DNA of 5,822 nucleotides from Verrucomicrobia subdivision 3 bacterium UBA7542 (GCA_002479245.1 DLMG01000350.1:1-5822), one strand, 5' to 3'; shown: positions 1-5,411, counted from the first letter of the stretch. Numbers and translations are program-made. The notes: a model not told the origin generated them from the sequence alone.

Positions 1-678
1 TTCGACCTGCATCGCGAATTTGACATTGAAGATGTGCTTTGGCGGAGTCCGGTTGAACCGGCGGCGCTACAATCCGAGCGCTGGCATCACATTCTGGATG
101 AAGACCGGGCGTCGGTGGTCTCCATCGGTTCGCCGCTGGCCGCCTTGAGCAGCGAGGTCATGCTCGCCCGAATGTTCGGGGTTCAGCCATTTGACAGACC
201 GCAGTTCAAGGCGGGCCGGCAACTGCCGTTCTTCTTTAGCTGGCTTCCACAAAAAGCTGGAAATTTTCGCAGTGCTTTTGGGCTGACGTGGCGTGAACTG
301 CAATCCGATTTGCCCGCGATTGCAAAACTCGTGAAACGCAAACAGGCGGGAGCATTTATCCTTGATGGCGTTCCACACGGTGTTCTGGACAAGGGCAAAG
401 TCTGGACCATGTATGGCGTCATTGCCGCACAACGGCGCGCGGCTGGCAATGTGTGGCTGGTTGTGTCCGGTTATGCCGGGCCGGCCACTTATGCGACGGC
501 GAAAATGGTCAAGGAAATTGCCGCCGAACTGCCGGGGACAAAAGGACACGCCTCAAAAGTTCTATGGATGCCGGTGAAGGTGAAAATCAAGGCTGGCGAC
601 TCCGCCTCTTTGGTGGGTGATGTCCGCGAAGTGGTGAGCGCGGAATTTGACGGAGAACCACGCCTGTGGCCGGTGTAA
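1..678 (+). CDS. Uncharacterised cytosolic protein, 3' part (5' end beyond window)
   Basis: The frame is open from base 1 to the TAA at 676-678, giving 225 visible residues. A GTG at 34 could be a start, but 11 open codons precede it without a stop, so the gene probably begins outside the window. No signal peptide or membrane helix is visible. Recognisable stretches, numbered from the first visible codon, are a hydrophobic strand with small residues at 38-45 (ASVVSIGS), then SSEVMLARMFG at 50-60, an aromatic strand LPFFFSWLP at 75-83, and VWLVVSGYAGPATYATAKMV at 151-170 followed by a helix and VLWMPVKVKI at 187-196. This alternation suggests an alpha/beta domain. I recall similar C-terminal halves in uncharacterised proteins of Planctomycetes/Verrucomicrobia that carry an N-terminal helix-turn-helix, but that half is not visible here. 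It converges with the AbiE operon, 66 bp away. Function unknown. Confidence 0.8.
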   Translation, partial: FDLHREFDIEDVLWRSPVEPAALQSERWHHILDEDRASVVSIGSPLAALSSEVMLARMFGVQPFDRPQFKAGRQLPFFFSWLPQKAGNFRSAFGLTWRELQSDLPAIAKLVKRKQAGAFILDGVPHGVLDKGKVWTMYGVIAAQRRAAGNVWLVVSGYAGPATYATAKMVKEIAAELPGTKGHASKVLWMPVKVKIKAGDSASLVGDVREVVSAEFDGEPRLWPV

Positions 679-680
679 AC

Positions 681-713
681 GCCGGTTGAAAAGAGCGGCG
701 GGTGAATACCGGC
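681..713. repeat. Weak inverted repeat between convergent genes
   Basis: GCCGGT (681-686) and ACCGGC (708-713) form a 6-bp inverted repeat with a 21-nt loop in the 66-bp gap between gene 1 and abiEii. A direct copy of GCCGGT lies at 669-674. Neither strand has a T-run after the stem, so it is at best a weak or Rho-assisted terminator shared by the two convergent units. No better terminator is visible in this gap. Confidence 0.25.
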
Positions 714-744
714 ACAAGCCATCAGCGCACCGGGTTCGAGCGCC

Positions 745-1647
745 TCACTTCTGCCAGCGCTTTGATTTCCAAGTCGCAGTCAGCGGCTTTCCTTTTGCCG
801 CCGCGTCCAGCGGAGGTTCCAGAAATTCGATCAACAATTGGATGACGGCTTCGAGCGTCGGGGCTGCGGCCTTTGGCCCGGTCTTCCGCCAAAACGCCTG
901 CCAGCCGCGAATTTTTGCCGGGTCGGTCCCAAACATGGGCGTCAAACCAGCCGGCAGCCCTTCGGGAAACGCGGTGCCACGGCGGGCAAACGTCCCCGCG
1001 ATGGACTTGACCAGCAATGCGCCATCGAAGGGGAATTTTTGCGCGAGATAATGCAGGTCGAAATAATCTTTGAAACGCGAGTTCAGCATTCCCAATTTCA
1101 CGATGGCTTCGAGTTTCTCGGCCACGACGGTTTCGCGCGAATAGGCCCGCAACTTGGGCGCCGCCATGCCCAGCATGACGGGAAAAGTGATTTCCTCCGG
1201 CGCAACGGGCAGCGCGTCCCCGAAACCGACATCCACCTGCAACGGCACCACCGCCTTGCCAACGGTGGCCCGCAGTTTCACGCGGATACCGGCGTATTCA
1301 TCCTGGGCGCGAATGTCCTCGCACCTCACCGAGCGCGGATCAAAATCAACGCCATCGGCTTCGACCTCCAGATTGCACAACTCCCTGAAAATATCCGCCA
1401 ACCGTTCCGGTGTTGATCGTCCGAAACCCAACAGATCCAAATCGCGGGTGGCGCGGTGCATTTCCGGTTCCCAGAGCGCAAAGAGCATCGCGCCTTTCAA
1501 GACGAATTGCTCCCGATGTTTGGAAATGGAAAGTCGGTAGAGCAAACGCTCCAAGGTGAACCGCACCAGCAGCACGTTGTAATCTTCGCCCGTTTTGGTC
1601 CGACGTTGAGCCAGACGGGCATGGACGGATGCAGCGGGATTTTTCAT
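745..1647 (-). CDS. abiEii: AbiEii/MenT-family nucleotidyltransferase toxin
   Basis: Toxin of an AbiE-type toxin-antitoxin system, 300 aa, cytosolic. Members of this family (PF08843) are nucleotidyltransferases; the mycobacterial relative MenT3 adds nucleotides to tRNA 3' ends and blocks translation. All signature motifs are visible: KGAMLFAL at 51-58 leading to RDLDL at 68-72, with D69 and D71 as presumed metal ligands; VDVGFGD at 138-144 with D139 as a third acidic residue; and EKLEAI at 177-182 followed by SRFKDYFDL at 190-198. The family's usual double glycine is Lys-Gly-Ala here. The ATG at 1645-1647 was chosen because its ATGA overlaps the antitoxin stop, the usual coupling in these operons; upstream extension would only translate the antitoxin in another frame. 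No Shine-Dalgarno is seen, consistent with coupled translation. The C-terminal helical part (about 245-285) looks complete. Family assignment is firm; the RNA target is unknown. Confidence 0.93.
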   Translation of the reverse strand: MKNPAASVHARLAQRRTKTGEDYNVLLVRFTLERLLYRLSISKHREQFVLKGAMLFALWEPEMHRATRDLDLLGFGRSTPERLADIFRELCNLEVEADGVDFDPRSVRCEDIRAQDEYAGIRVKLRATVGKAVVPLQVDVGFGDALPVAPEEITFPVMLGMAAPKLRAYSRETVVAEKLEAIVKLGMLNSRFKDYFDLHYLAQKFPFDGALLVKSIAGTFARRGTAFPEGLPAGLTPMFGTDPAKIRGWQAFWRKTGPKAAAPTLEAVIQLLIEFLEPPLDAAAKGKPLTATWKSKRWQK

Positions 1648-2246
1648 GCGAGGCTGTCGAAATAGGGGCGCATGACATTGAGCACGCGGCAGACCTTGGC
1701 GTAATGCCAGAGTTCCTCGGAGGTGGCCTTTTTGTTCCGCCACGCATCCCGCAGCGCCTCGACCGCGATGTTGACGCCGATGCGGTTGCGAAAACGGAAA
1801 CAATCGGCCACGGTTTTTGAGACGCCATAGACGGGCACGGACACGCCTTGGATGACATGCCGTTTGATTCCTTCGGTCATCATTTCCCCGGAGAACGTCG
1901 CCACGCGCAGCGCCGGGGTGGCGGATTTTGGTGGCCGCGTTCCGCGTGGAATCGCCATCCAGACCTCGGCCGGATTCTCCGTGGTGAGACCGTGAAAACG
2001 CAGGGCGGATATGAGACAGATCACTCCTCTCGGCGACCGTTTTGCCGCCTCCGCCAGTGAGTGGTTTTCTGTCATCGGGGCGCTGGTTTGGACGTAAAGC
2101 CCCCGTCCGGTCTTCAGCAAATCGCCGCGCTCAACCAGTTGTTTGAGATAAGTTCGCGGAACGCCGCTGGATTTCAGGTCACGAGGGCGCAGCACTCCCA
2201 GCTTGCGCGTGAGCTTCAGCACTTTTTCCTGGTGGTTCTTTGCCAC
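1644..2246 (-). CDS. abiEi: AbiEi-family antitoxin / autorepressor
   Basis: Antitoxin and likely transcriptional repressor of the AbiE pair, 200 aa from the chosen start. Residues 5-55 form the winged helix-turn-helix typical of AbiEi: KLGVLRPRDL, SSGVPRTYLKQLVERGDL, then the wing KTGRGLYV. Residues 60-200 are the AbiEi C-terminal domain, with VWMAIPRGTRPPK (95-107), VSVPVYGVSKTVADCFRFRN (136-155) and GVNIAVEALRDA (157-168). Characterised AbiEi proteins neutralise without binding the toxin (type IV behaviour) and repress their own promoter by binding inverted repeats. The frame stays open upstream to an ATG at 2415-2417, but that extension would run through the terminator at 2328-2368 and overlap the preceding gene. 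The GTG at 2244-2246 lies directly before the HTH and gives the usual family length. An in-frame ATG at 2322-2324 is a weaker alternative. The gene ends in the ATGA overlap with abiEii. Confidence 0.9.
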   Translation of the reverse strand: MAKNHQEKVLKLTRKLGVLRPRDLKSSGVPRTYLKQLVERGDLLKTGRGLYVQTSAPMTENHSLAEAAKRSPRGVICLISALRFHGLTTENPAEVWMAIPRGTRPPKSATPALRVATFSGEMMTEGIKRHVIQGVSVPVYGVSKTVADCFRFRNRIGVNIAVEALRDAWRNKKATSEELWHYAKVCRVLNVMRPYFDSLA

Positions 2247-2252
2247 AGAGCA

Positions 2253-2280
2253 ATTATTACATAATGTATGCAGATAGCAA
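2253..2280 (-). promoter_or_regulatory. Candidate promoter of the abiE operon
   Basis: On the minus strand, TTGCTA (2280-2275) and AATAAT (2258-2253) resemble -35 and -10 hexamers with a 16-nt spacer, within an AT-rich stretch that stands out from the flanks. The expected transcription start would fall about 7 nt downstream, at or near the GTG start codon (2246). Together with the missing Shine-Dalgarno, this raises the possibility of a leaderless mRNA. TTGTTG (2283-2278) is an alternative -35. Hexamer matches are partial, so the exact promoter is uncertain; that a promoter lies in this gap is more secure. Confidence 0.45.
2258..2268. promoter_or_regulatory. Candidate operator 1 of abiE (11-bp palindrome)
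   Basis: TACATAATGTA is a perfect palindrome around its central base (2263). It overlaps the proposed -10 element and lies about 12 bp upstream of the GTG start. A bound repressor here would block RNA polymerase. A related copy lies at 2289-2299, 31 bp away centre to centre. AbiEi is the obvious candidate ligand, because characterised AbiEi antitoxins bind paired repeats in their own promoter. Confidence 0.5.
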
Positions 2281-2284
2281 CAAG

Positions 2285-2323
2285 TGAATACATTCTGTAA
2301 AACTGCCAAGCGAAGCGTATTCA
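2285..2323. repeat. Inverted repeat upstream of abiEi
   Basis: TGAATAC (2285-2291) and GTATTCA (2317-2323) are perfect 7-bp inverted arms separated by 25 bp. Extended outwards to 11 bp, the arms agree at 9 positions. The left arm runs into operator 2, so the right arm may be a third half-site for the same regulator. It may also be chance in an AT-rich region. Confidence 0.3.
2289..2299. promoter_or_regulatory. Candidate operator 2 of abiE (11-bp imperfect palindrome)
   Basis: TACATTCTGTA matches the consensus of operator 1 (TACAT then one base then [A/C]TGTA), with one mismatched pair between its arms. It lies just upstream of the proposed -35. The flanks also agree at two further positions (T and A at -4 and -2). 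The 31-bp centre spacing is close to three helical turns, which would place both sites on the same face of the DNA. Confidence 0.42.
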
Positions 2324-2327
2324 TTGG

Positions 2328-2368
2328 AAAAAACGCACGGAAGCCTGTCGCGAGGACAAGCTTCCGTG
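2328..2368 (-). terminator. Rho-independent terminator of the conjugation operon
   Basis: Read on the minus strand, CACGGAAGC (2368-2360) pairs perfectly with GCTTCCGTG (2344-2336). After a single mismatch, an inner 4-bp stem (TGTC/GACA) closes a 5-nt loop. Two nucleotides later comes a run of six T (2333-2328). The hairpin starts 36 nt after the stop of the 135-aa gene and ends before the abiEi promoter. It should end the transfer-operon transcript and keep it out of abiE. The T-run serves only the minus strand. Confidence 0.85.
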
Positions 2369-2403
2369 ACTGGCGGTGACAAGGGCCGGTGGTGTGGCTG
2401 GTT

Positions 2404-2811
2404 TCAGACCCCGACACCTTCCGGCCTTTGTTGCTGGCCTTGCACGCGGGCGACCGCGCGGCGTGCGGTGCGGCTGATCTGAGCGATGACGCCTTCCTTC
2501 TGGTCTTCGGGCAGGTCTTTCACCAGCGTTTCGTAGGCGTTCTTGAGCGCAGGGTTGGCATTGATGCGTTTCATCATCCCCTCACGCATCCGATGCTGGC
2601 GATCCAGTTCACGCACTTCGTTGAGAACAACCGTGCGTTCGAGCCGGTCGCGGGGCATGGCTTGAATGTAGTTCCAATACTTCGGGTTCTCTTTGATGTG
2701 GGCATCAATTTTCGCATCCACTTCCGGGTTGGTCCGAAAGTTGGGTTCGTCTGCTGGGGCGGCATTGCCGCTGGCGCTCGGTGGCGCGGATGTTTTTGGT
2801 TTTGTGCTCAT
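2404..2811 (-). CDS. Small charged helical protein, last gene of the transfer operon
   Basis: A 135-aa soluble protein I cannot assign to a family. It begins with a low-complexity Ala/Ser/Pro segment (residues 4-22), probably disordered. The rest is strongly charged and probably all helical: NPEVDAKIDAHIKENPKYW at 28-46, then MPRDRLERTVVLNEVRELDRQ (52-72 overall) with alternating acidic and basic residues, and NPALKNAYETLVKDLP at 86-101. The tail from about 113 is basic and Gln-rich. No signal peptide, membrane segment, cysteine or catalytic motif is visible. The ATG at 2809-2811 is the natural start. No Shine-Dalgarno precedes it, only an A-rich leader. It is separated from the lipoprotein gene by 61 bp containing a hairpin and is followed by the strong terminator. 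Context suggests a cytosolic accessory or regulatory protein of the element. A small nucleic-acid-binding protein is possible but unproven. Confidence 0.8.
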   Translation of the reverse strand: MSTKPKTSAPPSASGNAAPADEPNFRTNPEVDAKIDAHIKENPKYWNYIQAMPRDRLERTVVLNEVRELDRQHRMREGMMKRINANPALKNAYETLVKDLPEDQKEGVIAQISRTARRAVARVQGQQQRPEGVGV

Positions 2812-2843
2812 AATGAGTTTGTATGGTTTATGTTTGTTTAGAA

Positions 2844-2866
2844 TTGCCGGTTTGCTGAACCGGCAA
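2844..2866. repeat. Perfect 9-bp hairpin between lipoprotein gene and last gene
   Basis: TTGCCGGTT (2844-2852) pairs perfectly with AACCGGCAA (2858-2866) around a 5-nt loop. It starts 7 nt after the lipoprotein stop codon in the direction of transcription. No run of T follows on either strand, so it is not a classic intrinsic terminator. It may be a partial terminator, an mRNA-stabilising 3' end, or a processing site that lowers expression of the downstream gene. Confidence 0.6.
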
Positions 2867-2872
2867 AGTGAT

Positions 2873-3436
2873 TCACGGACTCAATGGGTCATCGGTTGCA
2901 TTAGTCGTGGAAAGATTGCTTGCCGGGGATTGCACCGGGGCGGATTCAAGGGCGTCGAGGCGCTGTTTCATATCCTTCACCGTGGCGCGCAACACCGCCG
3001 TTTCCTGCAAATTGGTTTTGGTCTGTTGCAACGCGGCTTGAAATTGCGCCAGAGCTGCCGACAGGGTTCGGGCCTGCATCATAATTTCCGTGGTGGCGAG
3101 CCGCTGCGAATTGACCTCGGCCAGAATTGCATCGTTGACCGGAGCCGGGGCGAACGCCGCGTCGCGCGACGGCAACGCGGGCAGGTTGCCGTCAGCCGGG
3201 CCGGGATGAAAATCCCAGCGCGTATTTTCCTCGACGCGATAGACGACGTGCTGCTCGTGCATGATCAAATCGTCATTCGGATCGGCGTAGCGACCGACGT
3301 GATAGGCGTGGAGGACTTCGGGATAACGAATGCCCTCGGCGTTCGTCGCTGGCGGTTGCTGTGGTCGCAACACCAGCTTGGGCGTCGTGGAGCACGCGGA
3401 GAGAAACAACAGTGGAATGAGATAATAGGCTTTCAT
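2873..3436 (-). CDS. Outer-membrane lipoprotein of the T4SS operon (TraV/VirB7 position)
   Basis: A 187-aa lipoprotein. MKAYYLIPLLFLSAC is a short type II signal peptide with lipobox L12-S13-A14-C15. The +2 residue is Ser, which favours the outer membrane in Gram-negatives. A block at 36-77 is rich in His, Tyr, Arg and Trp (RYPEVLHAYHVGRY, then DPNDDLIMHEQH and VYRVEE, ending near W74) and looks like the conserved core. Residues about 102-165 form a Gln/Ala-rich predicted coiled coil, followed by a Ser/Thr/Asn tail. The ATG at 3434-3436 overlaps the stop of the TraB-like gene by ATGA. In F-type systems the lipoprotein TraV follows traB and joins TraK and TraB in the outer-membrane core. Position and lipidation fit that role. 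However, C15 is the only cysteine and I see no clear TraV sequence similarity, so the equivalence is inferred. Confidence 0.85.
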   Translation of the reverse strand: MKAYYLIPLLFLSACSTTPKLVLRPQQPPATNAEGIRYPEVLHAYHVGRYADPNDDLIMHEQHVVYRVEENTRWDFHPGPADGNLPALPSRDAAFAPAPVNDAILAEVNSQRLATTEIMMQARTLSAALAQFQAALQQTKTNLQETAVLRATVKDMKQRLDALESAPVQSPASNLSTTNATDDPLSP

Positions 3437-4494
3437 GGTCTTGATTTGGTTGGGAGTTGTTCGTCGTTTTCCTGGGTGACGGGAATGGCGGTGCCGCCGA
3501 GCGAGGCATCGGCGGCGTCAATGGTTTGCAGGACGTAGAGATAAAACTGTTTTCCGCTCGGCACGCGGACGTAAAAACCGTTCTTTTGAATCGAATCAAA
3601 AATCTGCTGCGCGTAGGTTTGCAGCACCGCCTGCGCGCCCGCGAAGGGCGCGTTGTTGAGCGTGGGACTGTTGACGGGACCGAAGACGGTTTGTTGTTTC
3701 TCCGTCAACGCGCCCGCCGCACCGGACAGGAACGTCGCGGCAAAAAGTTTGATGTCGGCCAGGTTGTCAGACTTGATTACCTCGCCGCGCAGTCCGGCGC
3801 TGCCGTCGGTGATGGCCCAGCCGGTCTGGTTGGTGTCATTTTCAAATTCGCGGTCAAGGGCGATGGCCTTGATTTGCATTTCCATCCCGTTCTGCCAGAC
3901 CAGCGTCCAACTATTGCCGCTGGCGATGCGTTCACGTTGATGGTCGGTTTGGGCCGTCCCATGAATCTCCGTGCCTGCCGGGATAACCAATTTGCCGCCA
4001 TAATATATGTTCTCGGTGATGAGGCCGACGATGGGTGTTTGGATGGAAGCCGAGTCCACCGTGATGACCGTCTCACAGGGAATCAGCCGTCCGAACGGCG
4101 CAAACACCGCGCTCAACTTTTTGGCCGGCGGAATTCCCGCCGAACTGTCGGCGAACAAACTGATGGGCGAGAGCGTTGGTGCCTGGTTCGCGGGAACCAC
4201 CGGCAACGGAGAGGGTTTCGGAAAAGCAGACGGCGACGATGACGGCAACGTCGTTGGCTCCGGCTTGGGCGGCGGCGGATAAAAAACCTGAATTGGCCGC
4301 GTGACGGACTGCACCACCTGGGGCTTGTCCGTGGCGTTGGTGGCCAGAGCCGTGACACTGACCGCATCTTCGGCAGACGGATTGTGTTTGCGAACGACAC
4401 TGAAAATGATCAATGCGGCGGCGAACAGCGCGATAAAGGCAACGAGCTTGCCGGTCTTGGTTTTGAAAAAATTGAGAAAATCGCGCGGTTTCAT
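3433..4494 (-). CDS. traB: TraB/VirB10/TrbI-family T4SS core protein
   Basis: Conjugation channel protein that spans from the inner membrane to the outer-membrane core complex, 353 aa. A short cytoplasmic N-terminus (1-14) is followed by one membrane helix (about 15-34), a periplasmic linker with a Pro-rich stretch (72-110, including PPPPKPEP), and the VirB10 beta-barrel domain (about 126-326). Family hallmarks are LVIPAGTEIHGTA (169-181) followed by RERI (187-190), DGSAGLRGEV (230-239), and the closing strand VPSGKQFYLYVLQTID (311-326). It is shorter than F TraB (475 aa) and closer in length to VirB10; the long coiled coil of F TraB is missing. AGAGG at 4505-4501 is 6 nt before the ATG and is the only good Shine-Dalgarno in the window. 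The start overlaps the TraK-like stop by ATGA, and the stop overlaps the lipoprotein start in the same way. The VirB10 family call is firm; the name TraB rests on gene order. Confidence 0.9.
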   Translation of the reverse strand: MKPRDFLNFFKTKTGKLVAFIALFAAALIIFSVVRKHNPSAEDAVSVTALATNATDKPQVVQSVTRPIQVFYPPPPKPEPTTLPSSSPSAFPKPSPLPVVPANQAPTLSPISLFADSSAGIPPAKKLSAVFAPFGRLIPCETVITVDSASIQTPIVGLITENIYYGGKLVIPAGTEIHGTAQTDHQRERIASGNSWTLVWQNGMEMQIKAIALDREFENDTNQTGWAITDGSAGLRGEVIKSDNLADIKLFAATFLSGAAGALTEKQQTVFGPVNSPTLNNAPFAGAQAVLQTYAQQIFDSIQKNGFYVRVPSGKQFYLYVLQTIDAADASLGGTAIPVTQENDEQLPTKSRP

Positions 4495-5411
4495 AGATGG
4501 CCTCTGGGTGAACGGATGGGTTTCACGATGGGGGTATTGGTAACAGTGACGACGGGGGGCGGCGGTGTCGGTGATACTCGTGTGACCAAAACCGTGAAGG
4601 CATTGCGCAAGGACAATTCGTTGCGCCCGCCGTCCGGCGTGCCGCTGACGGCGAAATAAACGATGCTCCGGCCTTCGGGCGGCACAGTGCCGTCGGCGTC
4701 GCTGATGGATTGAGGATAGAGCCGGTCGCCGACCCGCAAGGTGAAACTGTCCGGCTGATAAATCAGGGGCGCGTCAATCTTGTTCGTGATGACGAGGCGG
4801 AAGACCAACGTGTCCTCAGCGTTGAATCGGAAGGCTTCTTCAATCTGGATTTCGTAATCATTGAAATCGCTGACGAGCGGCTTGCCGTCGTAGGTGGTGA
4901 AGTCCACGTCGGCCACGGCTTCGGGTTGTTGCGCTTTGAGCAATGGAAACGCCTTGGCCTTGTCGAGCAGCGACAGCAGTTTTATCGGGCTGACTTCGGG
5001 GGCCTGGCCGATGCCTTCCTCCTGCGGCGATGGTGGTGCTGCCAGATTGAGCGACAGCACGGGCTGGTCACTTTCGGTCAGTTCAAAAACGTAGGTATGG
5101 TCGTTCCAGCGGATGTTGAGATTGGCGGACGCCTTGGGGAACAGGGCGCGCACGGAAAGAAACGCCGAGCCTTTGGTGTGGGCCAGTTGAAACAGACCTG
5201 GCGTTTTTCCATCCACCGTGACGCCCGCGCCGTCAATGGCGGTGACGGCGCTGGGGAAACTGATCGTGGTGACACGGTTGGTTGCAACCGGCACAGACAC
5301 GGCGGTGCGGTCGTCGAGCAAGACCTGTTGGATGGCCGGTGAATCAGCCAGCGCAACGGCGGCGGTGAACACCGATAGGGTGAAGGACAGGATTTTAGCG
5401 GTTGATTTCAT
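4491..5411 (-). CDS. traK: TraK/VirB9-like secreted T4SS core protein
   Basis: Periplasmic/outer-membrane core component of the conjugation channel, 306 aa. It has a Sec signal peptide (1-22) with an Ala-Leu-Ala site before D23. Residues 36-122 resemble the N-terminal domain of TraK/VirB9 proteins: VPVATNRVTTISFPSAVTAI (40-59), FLSVRALFP (84-92), then TYVFEL (106-111). A variable linker (125-185) leads to a C-terminal beta domain at 190-280: TLVFRLVITNKIDAPL (201-216), then DSFTLRVGDRLYPQS (221-235) and GRSIVYFAVSG (247-257). This pattern recalls the TraK C-terminal domain that binds TraV and the TraB C-terminus. The Pro/Thr/Val tail (281-306) looks disordered. The gene begins inside the 3' end of the TraE-like gene (17-nt overlap) and ends in an ATGA overlap with the TraB-like gene. 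VirB9 and TraK share this fold, and gene order decides in favour of TraK. Confidence 0.8.
   Translation of the reverse strand: MKSTAKILSFTLSVFTAAVALADSPAIQQVLLDDRTAVSVPVATNRVTTISFPSAVTAIDGAGVTVDGKTPGLFQLAHTKGSAFLSVRALFPKASANLNIRWNDHTYVFELTESDQPVLSLNLAAPPSPQEEGIGQAPEVSPIKLLSLLDKAKAFPLLKAQQPEAVADVDFTTYDGKPLVSDFNDYEIQIEEAFRFNAEDTLVFRLVITNKIDAPLIYQPDSFTLRVGDRLYPQSISDADGTVPPEGRSIVYFAVSGTPDGGRNELSLRNAFTVLVTRVSPTPPPPVVTVTNTPIVKPIRSPRGHL
4501..4505 (-). promoter_or_regulatory. Shine-Dalgarno of the TraB/VirB10-like gene
   Basis: On the minus strand AGAGG is followed by six bases (CCATCT) and the ATG at 4494-4492. It lies inside the last codons of the TraK-like gene, so both translational coupling and independent initiation are possible. 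It supports this ATG as the start. Confidence 0.6.

Noticed and set aside
67..549. Minus-strand open frame of 160 codons
   Set aside because: It is antisense to the left-edge gene, whose translation has regular strand/helix patterning; this frame does not.
679..744. Attachment site or tRNA fragment between convergent genes
   Set aside because: No tRNA-like arms or long direct repeat is visible. Only a weak 6-bp inverted repeat is present.
838..1416. Plus-strand open frame of 192 codons
   Set aside because: It is the complement of abiEii, which carries all its catalytic motifs.
1648..1803. 52-codon N-terminal extension of AbiEii
   Set aside because: It would translate the end of the antitoxin gene in another frame, is Arg/Gln-rich without family similarity, and the ATGA overlap gives a better start at 1647.
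2247..2335. Short phage- or CRISPR-like repeats in the AT-rich gap
   Set aside because: Only two similar 11-bp palindromes and one pair of inverted arms are present. There is no repeat-spacer periodicity, and promoter/operator function explains them better.
2693..3538. Long plus-strand open frame of 281 codons
   Set aside because: It lies antisense to three coherent genes (small charged protein, lipoprotein, end of the TraB-like gene) and its translation is Arg/Gly-rich low-quality sequence without domains.
3457..4242. Plus-strand open frame of 261 codons
   Set aside because: It is antisense to the TraB/VirB10-like gene, whose family motifs are clear. The frame is a by-product of GC-rich codon use.
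4710..5342. Plus-strand open frame of 210 codons
   Set aside because: It is antisense to the signal-peptide-bearing TraK-like gene, with no recognisable protein features of its own.
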